Source: Clostridium sp. 1001275B_160808_H3
Lineage (GTDB): Bacteria > Bacillota > Clostridia > Clostridiales > Clostridiaceae
Direction: 5' to 3'
NCBI RefSeq assembly: GCF_015550425.1
Contig: NZ_JADNAT010000001.1
Coordinates: forward strand, 62,001-126,000
DNA: 64,000 bases
Of the stretch, positions 1 through 8,943 are shown piece after piece. How positions within the stretch are numbered: position 1 is the stretch's first letter; every line of letters begins with the position of its first letter. The position numbers were made by a program, and so were the translations under genes. The notes beneath the pieces are model-generated. The model was not told the origin of the DNA, ran no database searches, and saw nothing but the letters and a program-made list of their open reading frames with translations.

Positions 1-197
1 AATGCCCCTGCTAAAACAGATATTCCTAATGCTACAAAAAAGTTAATTCCTGACTTTGCCACAGCAATTCCTATAGCTGGCATTATTATAGCAGCTCCTA
101 ATCCAGGAAAGTTTAAGTATTCTAAAAATATAATTATAAATAAAAATATTAAGCCATATCTTGCAAAATATTCTATTACTATTTGAATATTGTCCAT
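1..197 (-). CDS. DedA-family membrane protein, N-terminal part (cut by window start)
   Basis: The 65 visible codons begin MDNIQIVIEYFARYG and run into a hydrophobic segment followed by Leu-Asn-Phe-Pro-Gly-Leu-Gly and Ile-Met-Pro-Ala. This N-terminal layout, a short amphipathic start, a membrane segment and then the E-x-x-x-(F/L)-P-G pattern, is that of DedA/SNARE-associated (VTT) membrane proteins, which include lipid scramblases. A GGAG site lies about 7 bases before the ATG. The rest of the gene lies outside the window, so the family call rests on the first 65 residues only. Confidence 0.6.
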   Translation of the reverse strand, partial: MDNIQIVIEYFARYGLIFLFIIIFLEYLNFPGLGAAIIMPAIGIAVAKSGINFFVALGISVLAGA

Positions 198-306
198 TTC
201 ATCTCCACTCCAAGCTATATATGTTGATGACTTTTATTTTACCCCATCTTTCTTAAAATTAAATATTGTTTTTCTTAATTTTTACTTAATTATACTTTTA
301 TTTCAT

Positions 307-1347
307 TTAGTTCATTAGATATGCTAACAGTAACTTTATTGTATTTTCTAACCCTTCATAGTGTGTTCTTTCCATTCCATGTGATGCATGAACTCCAGGT
401 CCTATAAGTGCCCCTCTTATATCATTTCCACCTCTTAATGCAGCTCCTACATCAGATCCATACATTGGATAAATATCTACTGCATACTTTATATTATTTG
501 CTTTAGCTAATTCTATAAGAGATGTAACCATATTATAATCATAAGGTCCACCAGAGTCCTTAGCACAAATTGATACATCATACTCTGTACAACTTAAATC
601 ATCTCCAATACACCCCATATCTACTGCTATCATTTCAGTTATATCATTTGGAATATATGAAGCTCCATGTCCAACTTCCTCATATATAGAAATAAATAAC
701 TTTGTTGTGTACTTAGGAGTTATTTTTTCTCTATTAAAGATTTCTAATAATCCCATCAATGCAGCTACACTACCCTTATCATCTATAAATCTTGATTTTA
801 TAAAACCACTTTCAGTTATTGTTGTCTTAGGATCTATAAAAATAAAATCTCCAGGACATATTCCAATATCTTCAACATCTTTCTTTGAAAGTACTTTTTC
901 ATCAATTCTTACTTCCATATTTTCTGGATCACGCTTTTTTTCCTTACTATCTGGATAAACATGAGCTGCTGGGCTTGTACTTAAAAATGTTCCTGTATAT
1001 ATTCTTCCATCCCTAGTTCTTATCTTACAATATTCACTATCTAAAGTTGGTGGAATTGGACCTCCAAGTAAAGTGAACTTTAGTGTTCCATTATTAGTAA
1101 TAGATCTAACCATTGCCCCTAATGTATCTACATGAGCTGCAAGTCCTATAACCTTATCATTACTTTTTCCTGGAATTGTTATTATTCCACATCCCTTATT
1201 TGTTGTTTCAAACTTATATCCAAAGCTATTAGAAATTTCTTCAATAATCTTAATTATATCGAAACAAAATCCTGTTGGACTATCAAACTCCAATATTCTT
1301 TTAGCAGTACTTAATACGTATTCCTTATTAATACTATATTGCATCAT
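307..1347 (-). CDS. M42 family metallopeptidase (glutamyl/lysyl-type aminopeptidase)
   Basis: A cytosolic di-metal aminopeptidase of the M42 (TET/PepA-like) family, 346 residues, close to the usual 340-360. Expected motifs are visible in order: AAHVDT near residue 72 (His and Asp ligands), DDKG near 190 (bridging Asp), EEVGHG near 225 (catalytic Glu and ligand Glu), DMG near 245, and a C-terminal HASHGMERTH with the last His ligand. The enzyme probably trims peptides in a large oligomer. I chose the ATG at 1347 because a GAGGAG box sits 7 bases upstream; an in-frame GTG five codons earlier lies before that box. It is followed by about 110 bases before the DedA-type gene, so it may be a single-gene unit. 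Confidence 0.9.
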   Translation of the reverse strand: MMQYSINKEYVLSTAKRILEFDSPTGFCFDIIKIIEEISNSFGYKFETTNKGCGIITIPGKSNDKVIGLAAHVDTLGAMVRSITNNGTLKFTLLGGPIPPTLDSEYCKIRTRDGRIYTGTFLSTSPAAHVYPDSKEKKRDPENMEVRIDEKVLSKKDVEDIGICPGDFIFIDPKTTITESGFIKSRFIDDKGSVAALMGLLEIFNREKITPKYTTKLFISIYEEVGHGASYIPNDITEMIAVDMGCIGDDLSCTEYDVSICAKDSGGPYDYNMVTSLIELAKANNIKYAVDIYPMYGSDVGAALRGGNDIRGALIGPGVHASHGMERTHYEGLENTIKLLLAYLMN

Positions 1348-1635
1348 TATCACACTCCTCACTTTTTATAGCGCTAAAATCTATCATTTAAATCTTAACG
1401 ATACAAAGTAAACTATATTCTTTATCAATTTATTTTACTATATTTTCTTATGGTATTTCCATATTTATATAATAATTATACATACTTTCTATTTCTGATA
1501 TTATCACAAATCTATTTAATATTATTCTTTAATTTATCTATAAAGAGTAATTAACTTATAAAACTCTTATTGTAAATAAATTTATAGCTTAAAACTAATT
1601 TATCTTTATAAATTTAATTCTGAATATATTAGAAT
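1348..1635. other. Non-coding stretch upstream of the M42 gene
   Basis: AT-rich stretch between the M42 start and the terminator of the glucosidase gene. No reading frame with a ribosome site and no stable hairpin was seen. It should carry the M42 promoter, but no convincing -35/-10 pair stands out. Confidence 0.5.
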
Positions 1636-1664
1636 TAGAAAAGGAATACCTAAACGGTATTCCT
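1636..1664 (-). terminator. Terminator after the 6-phospho-beta-glucosidase gene
   Basis: Perfect 9-bp stem AGGAATACC / GGTATTCCT with a 5-base loop, 9 bases after the stop of the minus-strand gene, followed by a T-rich tract on the minus strand. Confidence 0.75.
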
Positions 1665-1672
1665 CTTATAAA

Positions 1673-3070
1673 TTAAAAGCCATTATTTTCAGATACTTCC
1701 TTAATCCATCTTCCTGACTTCTTTATTGATTTTTTTAATGTCTTTAAGTCTAAAGCAATATATCCATATCTATTCTTATATGCATTACTCCAAGACCAAC
1801 AATCTATAGGTGTCCATGAATGGAATCCAAAACAATTTGAACCTTCTTCTATCCCCTTATGAAGATATTCTAAATGTTCCTTAAAGAAATCTATTCTATA
1901 GTCATCTTCAACAATTCCATTTTCATTTATATATATTTCTTCTCCTTCAACACCCATACCATTTTCAGATATATACCATGGAATATTATTATAGTTATCT
2001 CTTATATTCATTGCTATATCATACATAGCCTTAGGATATATTTCCCATCCCCTATATGGATTCATTCTCTTATTTGGCATATCATAGTTATCAAAATATT
2101 TATCTGGCATCCATCCATTACTTTCATCGAACTCTGACTCTTTAGCCATTACTCTCCTTGGTTGATAGTAATTTACACCTAGAAAATCTATTGTATTTTC
2201 TTTTATTATTTTTAATTCTTCTTTAGTGGACTCCCATAATACATTATCTTTAGTTAATATATCAACTAAAATTTCTGGGAATTCTCCTTTTACTGCAGGA
2301 TTTAAAAATGAATTGTTAAATACGCTATCTGCAATTTTAGCCGCTCTTAAATCCTCTTCACTATTACTTCTTGGATATGCAGGAGTTAAATTTAGTATGA
2401 TTCCAATTTTCCCTCCATCTTTATTGCATCCTAGTTCTCTATATTTTTTAATAGCTTTAGCAGAAGCTAAGTTTAGATTATATAAAACTTGCATTGCTTT
2501 TTTTCCATCTACTAATTTAGGATAATGGAATTGATATAAATATTCCCCTTCAACTACAACTATTGGTTCGTTAAAGGTTGTCCAATGTTTTACTCTATCT
2601 GAAAATAGTTTAAATGCTGTTTCTGCAAATTTAACAAATAAATCAACTACATGCTTTGATTCCCAACCACCATATTTATTGTATAACTCTACAGGTATAT
2701 CAAAGTGATGAAGATTCATTACTGGAATCATCCCATTCTTTATAGTTTCATCAATTACATCATTATAAAATCTTACTGCATCCTCATCAGGTTCACCAGT
2801 TTCTAAATCTTTTATAAGTCTAGTCCATTGAATAGAAGTTCTAAAACTATTTAAGCCGATTTCTTTAAGCATAGCTAAATCTTCTTTATAACTATTATAA
2901 AAATTTGATGTTACTGATGGCCCTACTTTATCAAAGAAAGCTTCTGGTTCAACTTCATACCAGTAATCGAATACACTCTTGTGAGGTTTATTGAAATCCC
3001 CTTCAGATTGTGGCCCTGATGTTGCAGATCCCCACCAGAAGTTTTCAGGAAAATTATATTTTATTGTCAT
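1673..3070 (-). CDS. 6-phospho-beta-glucosidase, glycoside hydrolase family 1
   Basis: Hydrolyses PTS-imported phosphorylated beta-glucosides such as cellobiose-6-phosphate in the cytosol. The 465-residue length is typical of GH1. The acid/base glutamate is in TFNEP (E168) and the nucleophile in YISENG (E369); the C-terminal SWSNAYKNRYGY segment has the Ser-Lys-Tyr pattern that binds the 6-phosphate in phospho-glycosidases. A GGAGG box lies 7 bases before the ATG. A promoter with -10 TATAAT (3140-3145) and -35 TAGACA (3163-3168), 17 bases apart, precedes it, and a dyad like those at the neighbouring PTS promoters overlaps the -35. Exact sugar preference (cellobiose, aryl-glucoside, or a galactoside) cannot be told. 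Confidence 0.92.
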   Translation of the reverse strand: MTIKYNFPENFWWGSATSGPQSEGDFNKPHKSVFDYWYEVEPEAFFDKVGPSVTSNFYNSYKEDLAMLKEIGLNSFRTSIQWTRLIKDLETGEPDEDAVRFYNDVIDETIKNGMIPVMNLHHFDIPVELYNKYGGWESKHVVDLFVKFAETAFKLFSDRVKHWTTFNEPIVVVEGEYLYQFHYPKLVDGKKAMQVLYNLNLASAKAIKKYRELGCNKDGGKIGIILNLTPAYPRSNSEEDLRAAKIADSVFNNSFLNPAVKGEFPEILVDILTKDNVLWESTKEELKIIKENTIDFLGVNYYQPRRVMAKESEFDESNGWMPDKYFDNYDMPNKRMNPYRGWEIYPKAMYDIAMNIRDNYNNIPWYISENGMGVEGEEIYINENGIVEDDYRIDFFKEHLEYLHKGIEEGSNCFGFHSWTPIDCWSWSNAYKNRYGYIALDLKTLKKSIKKSGRWIKEVSENNGF

Positions 3071-3139
3071 GATTATTCCTCCTATAAATATCTTAATCGC
3101 CTATATTATCTCTTTAAATCTAAATTATTTCACAACACC

Positions 3140-3175
3140 ATTATATATATTATTAAATTATTTGTCTATACTTTT
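3140..3175 (-). promoter_or_regulatory. Promoter and candidate GntR operator of the glucosidase gene
   Basis: On the minus strand, -35 TAGACA and -10 TATAAT are separated by 17 bases. The segment AAAAGTATAGACAAA (3161-3175) overlaps the -35 and resembles one and a half arms of the AAAGTATATACTTT-type dyads at the EIIA and EIIC promoters. Confidence 0.55.
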
Positions 3176-3212
3176 AATATAAACAATTATATCTTTTATT
3201 ACTCGATTAATA

Positions 3213-3257
3213 TTGAAATATATAATACCTTTCTGTATAATAAGTATATACTTATTA
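3213..3257 (+). promoter_or_regulatory. Promoter and palindromic operator of the EIIA gene
   Basis: TTGAAA (3213-3218) and TATAAT (3236-3241) with a 17-base spacer form a near-consensus sigma-A promoter. A perfect 20-bp palindrome (3238-3257, centre AAGTATATACTT) overlaps the -10 and the likely start point, just before the GGAGGGG ribosome site. The GTATATAC core is like operators of HutC-type GntR regulators such as TreR, and a gene of that type lies at 5679-6389. Confidence 0.65.
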
Positions 3258-3273
3258 ATGGAGGGGATTTTTC

Positions 3274-3600
3274 ATGGAACTTAATAATGAAACTAATATG
3301 GAAGCAATAGCATTTGAATTAATTAGTAATGTAGGTGAAGCAAGATCTTTATTAATGGAAGCTTTAATGCTAGCTAGAGAAGAAAATTTCGATGCAGCAG
3401 ATGAAAAAGTTAAAGAAGCATCTAAGTTCTTAACTAACGGTCACCATAGCCATTTTGGATTAATACAAAAAGAAGCTGATGGTGAAAACCTACAATTTTC
3501 ATTAATTTTAATGCATGCCGAAGATCAATTGATGACTACAGAAACATTAAAATTAGTTGTTGAAGAATTGATTTTAACTCATAAAAAATATTCAAAATAA
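3274..3600 (+). CDS. PTS lactose/cellobiose-family EIIA component
   Basis: Cytosolic phosphocarrier that accepts phosphate from HPr and passes it to EIIB. The protein has 108 residues, is all-helical in character, and carries the active His in the motif MHAEDQLM (H81), as in lactose/chitobiose/cellobiose IIA proteins that work as trimers. The gene runs divergently from the glucosidase gene and converges on the EIIB/EIIC genes, so the three PTS parts are made from two opposite transcripts, which is unusual for this family. A GGAGGGG box lies about 8 bases before the ATG. A shared operator family suggests common control with the rest of the locus. Confidence 0.9.
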   Translation: MELNNETNMEAIAFELISNVGEARSLLMEALMLAREENFDAADEKVKEASKFLTNGHHSHFGLIQKEADGENLQFSLILMHAEDQLMTTETLKLVVEELILTHKKYSK

Positions 3601-3609
3601 TATATAGTA

Positions 3610-3660
3610 AATAAGGTATAATAAAAAATATTTAATAGATTTATTATACCTTATTTTTTT
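3610..3660. terminator. Bidirectional terminator after the EIIA gene
   Basis: A perfect 16-bp AT-rich stem (3610-3625 with 3640-3655) and a 14-base loop, followed by a T run on the plus strand, starts 10 bases after the EIIA stop. Confidence 0.75.
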
Positions 3661-3673
3661 ATAAAAATTTATA

Positions 3674-3724
3674 AAAAAACAATTAGCAATTAAGAAATTA
3701 ATCTATATTTGCTAATTGTTTTTT
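3674..3724 (-). terminator. Terminator after the EIIB gene
   Basis: Stem CAATTAGCAA / TTGCTAATTG flanked by seven A on one side and six T on the other, so the hairpin would have a U tract when read from either strand. It lies 16 bases past the end of the minus-strand EIIB gene, back to back with the EIIA terminator. Confidence 0.75.
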
Positions 3725-3739
3725 AATTATCTCAAATAT

Positions 3740-4054
3740 TTATTTTTGAAAGGCATCTATAACATCATATGCTTGTTCTAATACAGCCAATCCATCAACT
3801 CTACCATAAGTAACAACATCAATTACTGCTACTGGTATTTTACCTTTAACCATTGTTTTAATTTTTGATTCTATAAAGCGTACTTGAGGTCCTAATAAAA
3901 TAACATCAGCTTTTTCCCAATTAGATTCAGCTTCACTTTGTGATACTGCCCATATATTGCATTGTACATCATTTTCCTCTGCTGCTTTTTTCATCTTTGT
4001 AACTAATAAACTTGTTGACATTCCTGCTGAACAAACTAATAATATATTTTCCAT
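3740..4054 (-). CDS. PTS lactose/cellobiose-family EIIB component
   Basis: Phosphoryl carrier that takes phosphate from EIIA on a cysteine and gives it to the sugar bound by EIIC. The 104-residue protein starts MENILLVCSAGMSTS, with the active Cys at residue 8 in the P-loop that is hallmark of the lactose/cellobiose IIB group. A GGAGGG box lies 6 bases from the ATG. It sits 59 bases downstream of the EIIC gene and is likely co-transcribed with it. Confidence 0.92.
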   Translation of the reverse strand: MENILLVCSAGMSTSLLVTKMKKAAEENDVQCNIWAVSQSEAESNWEKADVILLGPQVRFIESKIKTMVKGKIPVAVIDVVTYGRVDGLAVLEQAYDVIDAFQK

Positions 4055-4113
4055 ATATATCCCTCCAATTATACTTTAATTACTATATCAATTTAATTCT
4101 ATTTTATTTTCTA

Positions 4114-5472
4114 CTAATTTTCTGCTGCTTCTACTGTTTCTGCTTTTTTCTTAAAACGATTAGATTTTTTATTTTCTGAATTTTTAGCTTCTTTTTCTGC
4201 TTTAAGTGCTTGTATATCTAAAACTCTTATAAATGGTACCCATATTAATAATACTACTGCTAATTCAACTAATTGTAAAATACCACCACGAATTGAGTTT
4301 GTAGCTAACATACCACTAAAGAATATTGGAACTGTCCAAGGAACAGATACCCCTGTAGTCATAGGAACTAATCCTATTCTCATTGCTAAATATGCTATAA
4401 CTACTGCTGCCATTGGTGCCAATATCCAAGGAATAAGTATTGCTGGATTCATAACTATTGGTAATCCAAATATAACTGGTTCGTTAACATTAAATATACC
4501 TGCTGGTGCTGCTATTTTAGCAACCTGTCTTAATTGTTTACTTCTAGCTATTATAAATATTCCAATTATAACAGCTAAAGTCATACCAGTACCACCTATA
4601 CCAACTGTATAAGTTTCCATAAATTGCTTAGTTATTATATTAGGTACATCTTTATGAGCTATAAAAGCTTCATAATTTTGTAATGATAAAGTATTCCAAA
4701 TTGGATCTAAAACTGAATTAACTATAATTTGTCCATGTAATCCAAAGAACCATAAAATTTGTATTGCAAATATAGCAATTATAGTTGCAAATAATCCACT
4801 ACCTAATGACATTAATGGCATTTGTATTATTTCATATATAAAGTCATGAATATTTCCCCATGGTGTAGCTGTAAATATCATTCTTATTACTAAAAATAAT
4901 CCTAATACAATAAATGAAGGTATTAAAGCTGCAAATGATTTTGCTACTGTTGGTGGAACACCATCTGGCATCTTTATTGTCCAATTTTTATTAAGTATCC
5001 AAACATAAACTCTTGTTGCAAGAAAGGCTGTTAGTATTCCAACAAACATTCCCTTAGCTCCTAATCTTGCTATTGGAATTACATCGTTTACTATTTCGCC
5101 AGCTTCAGTTGTAACCATAAGTGGTGTCAATACAAGGAATGCTGCTACAGATATAGCTGCTGGGAATATGGCATCAACGTCATAACTCTTAGCCAAATAA
5201 TACCCTATACCTAATACTACAAATAATGTAGCTATACTCATAGTTGCTGATGGTAATATATTTAGTATATTACCTAGTGCAGTTTTTCCCTCTTCACCAA
5301 TTAATTTATCTAAGTAAGGTAAATTTACTAAAACAACTGCAAATGACCCTACTATTGTTAGAGGAAAACTTAGCATAAATGCATCACGTAAAACTGTCAA
5401 GATACGGCTTGTACTAAGTTTGCCTGCAAAAGGTAACATGTACTTCTCAATAAATTCATTAAATTTTGACAT
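4114..5472 (-). CDS. PTS lactose/cellobiose-family EIIC permease
   Basis: Membrane-embedded sugar-transporting subunit of 452 residues with about ten hydrophobic segments. Family signatures of the lactose/cellobiose IIC group are present: the FGLHGQ stretch near residue 243 and the INEP-type loop, here NVNEPVIFGLP near residue 328, which helps bind the sugar. The C-terminal 30 residues are Lys/Glu-rich and probably cytosolic. Together with EIIA, EIIB and the 6-phospho-glucosidase it predicts uptake of cellobiose or a related beta-glucoside. Its promoter (5528-5556) has a palindrome in the spacer. Confidence 0.93.
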   Translation of the reverse strand: MSKFNEFIEKYMLPFAGKLSTSRILTVLRDAFMLSFPLTIVGSFAVVLVNLPYLDKLIGEEGKTALGNILNILPSATMSIATLFVVLGIGYYLAKSYDVDAIFPAAISVAAFLVLTPLMVTTEAGEIVNDVIPIARLGAKGMFVGILTAFLATRVYVWILNKNWTIKMPDGVPPTVAKSFAALIPSFIVLGLFLVIRMIFTATPWGNIHDFIYEIIQMPLMSLGSGLFATIIAIFAIQILWFFGLHGQIIVNSVLDPIWNTLSLQNYEAFIAHKDVPNIITKQFMETYTVGIGGTGMTLAVIIGIFIIARSKQLRQVAKIAAPAGIFNVNEPVIFGLPIVMNPAILIPWILAPMAAVVIAYLAMRIGLVPMTTGVSVPWTVPIFFSGMLATNSIRGGILQLVELAVVLLIWVPFIRVLDIQALKAEKEAKNSENKKSNRFKKKAETVEAAEN

Positions 5473-5527
5473 ACAATCTCATCTCCCTAAAATTTATAAT
5501 TACTTTATGAAATCTATTACAATACTT

Positions 5528-5574
5528 ATTATACATAAAGATATATCTTTTGTAAAGCAAAAGTATATCCTTTT
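5528..5574 (-). promoter_or_regulatory. EIIC-EIIB promoter with two candidate operators
   Basis: On the minus strand, TTTACA (5551-5556) and TATAAT (5528-5533) have a 17-base spacer. The perfect 14-bp palindrome AAAGATATATCTTT (5537-5550) fills the spacer, and a second near-dyad AAAGTATATCCTTT (5560-5573) lies upstream with centres 23 bases apart. Both match the dyad at the EIIA promoter. Confidence 0.6.
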
Positions 5575-5611
5575 ACAAAAATATTTTTATACTTTTTTTC
5601 TTGATAAGTTT

Positions 5612-5652
5612 TAAAATCAAAAAAAGTGCAATCTGCAAGCTACGATTACACT
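5612..5652 (-). terminator. Terminator after the GntR gene
   Basis: 9-bp stem (5625-5633 with 5644-5652, one G-U pair) followed on the minus strand by seven T, 26 bases after the regulator's stop. Confidence 0.75.
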
Positions 5653-5678
5653 TTAAATTCAACTATTTTATTTACTTT

Positions 5679-6389
5679 CTATCTAACGCTTATACTTTTA
5701 AATTCAAATTTATCATTTCTATGACGTGATTTTGAATATTCAAAAGGTTGTCCGTTATCTAGAAATGCAATTTGTTCAACTTCTAATAATGGTGTATATT
5801 TACTTGCTTCTAAATATTTTTGTTCAAGTTCTGTTGGCAATAAAGCCCTTATAGTTCTATGGGCACTCTTTATTTTTAACTTAAGTTCTTTTTCTATGTA
5901 TTCATATATCGACTTTTCTAAAATTCCCATTTTAAGTCCAATTATTATATCTATTGGCATATATGTATATTCAATAACATAAGGTTCATTATCTGCATAT
6001 CTTACACGACAAATGTAGTATACGAAATCAGATTGATTTACTTTTAACTTTTTTGCTATTTCTTCTGATGGATTTACAACTTTAAACTCAAGTACTTTAG
6101 AAGTAACTTTTTTACATAAAGATGTATTAGTAAATCCTGCAAATTGCCTTGACTTACTTATTTCGTTTACATTTTCATTATCAACACTTTTTACAAATGT
6201 TCCTGCACCTCTTCTTTTAAAAACCAATCCACTCATAACAAGTTTATCTACAGCCTTCTTTACAGTTATTCTACTTACATTATAATATTCACACATTTCT
6301 TTTTCTAAAGGCAATTGTTCATTTTCTTTATACTTACCACTTAATATCTTATCTTGTAAATCTAATGCTATTTGCTCATACTTTAGCAT
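5679..6389 (-). CDS. GntR-family (HutC/UTRA type) transcription regulator
   Basis: 236 residues with an N-terminal winged helix-turn-helix of the GntR family (residues about 5-70, with QLPLEKEMCEYYNVSRITVKKAVDKL) and a C-terminal UTRA ligand-binding domain (about 95-230), which usually senses a phosphosugar. Such regulators commonly repress neighbouring PTS and glycosidase genes until the phosphorylated sugar appears. The palindromes at the EIIA, EIIC and glucosidase promoters are its probable sites; this is inference. GAGGTG lies 9 bases before the ATG. It is a separate unit with its own terminator. Confidence 0.88.
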   Translation of the reverse strand: MLKYEQIALDLQDKILSGKYKENEQLPLEKEMCEYYNVSRITVKKAVDKLVMSGLVFKRRGAGTFVKSVDNENVNEISKSRQFAGFTNTSLCKKVTSKVLEFKVVNPSEEIAKKLKVNQSDFVYYICRVRYADNEPYVIEYTYMPIDIIIGLKMGILEKSIYEYIEKELKLKIKSAHRTIRALLPTELEQKYLEASKYTPLLEVEQIAFLDNGQPFEYSKSRHRNDKFEFKSISVR

Positions 6390-6581
6390 GTTAATATTTC
6401 ACCTCATATAATATTTTAATAATATTATAACATTTACATAATAAAATATTAATTAATTTATTATAAACATAGATTTGTATTTTATAAATTTATATAAAAT
6501 TTTAATAAAGGCTTAATAATAATATAGAACCTAGTGATATTAAAAATATTTTATACCTTCATCCCTTATAATAAAATAAAT

Positions 6582-6625
6582 AAAAGAACTTCTCTATAAC
6601 AATTAAGTTAAGAAAAGTTCCTTTT
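6582..6625 (-). terminator. Terminator after gshAB
   Basis: Imperfect stem AAAAG-AACTTCTC / GAAAAGTTCCTTTT at 6582-6594 and 6612-6625, directly after the gshAB stop. Its match includes a bulge, but U-rich sequence follows on the minus strand. Confidence 0.5.
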
Positions 6626-6633
6626 ATTAATAT

Positions 6634-8943
6634 CTATTTATTTAATAATTCAAGAATATCTAGTATTTCCTTTGCAATTTCTCTTTCTTCTCCTTTATAA
6701 GGATATGAATGTATATGAATAGCAGGATTAAAGTTAAGTTCAATTATTGCATAACTTGAATTTTCATCATTATAATCTTCTATCATCATATCAACACCAC
6801 AGATATTAGCACCAACTGACTTTGCTGATTCTACAGCTATATCTTTAAACTTTTTAGGTATTAAATCTGTATAATCTATACTATCTCCACCTGTACTAAT
6901 ATTAGAGTTTTCTCTTAGATAGACAATTTCATATTCATTAGGAATATAATCAAAGTCCTTACCTTCTTGTTTTAAAAATAACTTAGCATGATCATCTAAA
7001 TTTATTTTTTCTAATGGAGTTTTATAGCCCTTTCCTCTTAAGGAACTTTTATTTTTTTCTTCAACAAGTTCTTTAATTGTACTAATTCCATTTCCAATAA
7101 CATTTGCTGGCACTCTATGAAGAATTCCAGGAACTTTATCTCCTATTACTAAAAATCTATACTCTTTTCCTTTAATAAACTCTTCTACTAAAACTGTATT
7201 GTCATTTGCAAAAGCAATTTCAAAAGCCTCTTTAAGATCATCTTCCTTAGCTCCATCTTTAAATATTGATATACCAATTCCAAAGTTAGTTGACTTTGGC
7301 TTTACTACTATAGGTTTATCAATAAATTTATTAATATTTTCAAAAGCCTCTTCTAAGGAAAAGAACTCAAACCCACTCGGAACTTTTATATTATTTTTAT
7401 TTAAAATTTCCTTTGTAACAACTTTATTTTCCATCATTAAAACTGTTATATAGCTGTCTTTAGAAGTTTTAGTTGCTTGCTTTACATATTCAATATGGTC
7501 GCCTTTCTTTAATGAAATAAAGTTTTCACTTCTATCTATTACATCAACTTTAATTCCTCTTTTCATAGCTTCCTTCATTAATATTTGAGTTGAAAGCTCT
7601 AAATCTTCAAATCCTTCTAACTTAAATCTATTTTTATAAGCATCTTCACGATATGTTTTAGCTAGTTTTAAATGACTTTCTATAAATCCTTCTTCTTTTA
7701 CCATTTCAGAAATTCTATAAGCATAAGTTAATTTAGGATTTAATATCTTTTCCATCATATTATTTATTATTTCTTCTTTTCCTAAACATAGCTCATCATT
7801 CATATCTTTAATTTCATTTAATATTTGCATAGCCCAATCATTTTTAGATATAGTTTTTCCATCTTTATATAAAGTTACATCCATTTGTCCATACATAGAA
7901 ATTATATTTTGATTATTTTGAGCTTCTTCTTGCCAGTTCTTATAATCACTTTCTTCTTTAATAAGTAAGTATATAGTAAATATATTTATAAAGTTTAAAT
8001 CATCTAGTGATATACCAGCTTTATTAAATGGATTTATATCTATGCTTCTTATTTCAAGATAATTTATTCCATCATCTAATAATGAATCTAAAAATCTAGT
8101 GTTATCTATTGCTTTTAGCCTTATTTGTGTATATAACTCTTTATGACTATCTATAAGTTTATCATCTATAAATCTATATACGCTTGAAACGTAATCCTTA
8201 ACCGAAGTATATTCTGGATGTAAATCTATAGGATTCTTATATCCGCATTCACTATTTCTATAAGATATGGCTCCATCATTAGTAAAACTATCATTTGATA
8301 TCTTATTTAAATCTACTACACATTTATCACCAAAAGTCTTATGCATAATAGTAGTTCCACCTAAAAGATATATAAGTAACCATCTGTATCTTAAATAATT
8401 TCTAACTACTTTTAAATATATATTATCTCTAAAGTCTCTGTAACTTTCTTCTTTTCCAAGAACTCTATATAAATCTTTTATTAATTCTTCATTAAAAGAA
8501 AAATTATAATGTATTCCAGATATTAATTGTTTTTTTCCACCATACTTTTTCAAAAGTTTTTTTCTATAATCACTTGCTCCCTTGCCAGTATCACACTTAC
8601 CATAATCTGCAACAGGAATTAAATCATCCTCTGGAATATCACATGGCATAGATTGTGGCCAAAGATATTCATCCTTAAGCTCTAATGCTGTAATATCATA
8701 AAGAGAATTTAAAAAACTATGAACCTCTTCTAAAGTATTTAAAGTTGGTGTTATAAGTTCAATTTGACTTTCAGAAAAATCAGTAGTTATATACGGATGG
8801 CTTATCTTACATTCAAACACTTCTGGATGTTTAGTTAAAGCTAACTCACCATTTTCATTTACTCTTAATGTTTCACGCTCAATTCCAAAATTTCCTCTTA
8901 ATAATTTATTTTTATATTCAAGTGATTTAATCACATCTAACAT
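6634..8943 (-). CDS. gshAB: Bifunctional glutamate-cysteine ligase/glutathione synthetase (GshF type)
   Basis: Makes glutathione in two steps from Glu, Cys and Gly. The 769-residue protein has an N-terminal glutamate-cysteine ligase domain (about 1-450; GNFGIERETLRVNENG near the start is the ligase signature) fused to an ATP-grasp ligase (about 485-765, with VVKPKSTNFGIGI and a C-terminal metal-binding ELNFNPAIHIHSYP). This fusion is known from Streptococcus, Listeria and some clostridia. The start overlaps the end of the MATE gene by about 17 bases, so translation is probably coupled, and the whole unit seems controlled by the upstream ArsR. That ties thiol supply to metal or metalloid stress. 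Confidence 0.95.
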   Translation of the reverse strand: MLDVIKSLEYKNKLLRGNFGIERETLRVNENGELALTKHPEVFECKISHPYITTDFSESQIELITPTLNTLEEVHSFLNSLYDITALELKDEYLWPQSMPCDIPEDDLIPVADYGKCDTGKGASDYRKKLLKKYGGKKQLISGIHYNFSFNEELIKDLYRVLGKEESYRDFRDNIYLKVVRNYLRYRWLLIYLLGGTTIMHKTFGDKCVVDLNKISNDSFTNDGAISYRNSECGYKNPIDLHPEYTSVKDYVSSVYRFIDDKLIDSHKELYTQIRLKAIDNTRFLDSLLDDGINYLEIRSIDINPFNKAGISLDDLNFINIFTIYLLIKEESDYKNWQEEAQNNQNIISMYGQMDVTLYKDGKTISKNDWAMQILNEIKDMNDELCLGKEEIINNMMEKILNPKLTYAYRISEMVKEEGFIESHLKLAKTYREDAYKNRFKLEGFEDLELSTQILMKEAMKRGIKVDVIDRSENFISLKKGDHIEYVKQATKTSKDSYITVLMMENKVVTKEILNKNNIKVPSGFEFFSLEEAFENINKFIDKPIVVKPKSTNFGIGISIFKDGAKEDDLKEAFEIAFANDNTVLVEEFIKGKEYRFLVIGDKVPGILHRVPANVIGNGISTIKELVEEKNKSSLRGKGYKTPLEKINLDDHAKLFLKQEGKDFDYIPNEYEIVYLRENSNISTGGDSIDYTDLIPKKFKDIAVESAKSVGANICGVDMMIEDYNDENSSYAIIELNFNPAIHIHSYPYKGEEREIAKEILDILELLNK

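Noticed and set aside
6390-6530. Candidate promoter TTAATA-N17-TATAAT before the GntR gene
   Set aside because: The -35 is weak and several alternatives exist in this AT-rich stretch; no operator dyad is present.
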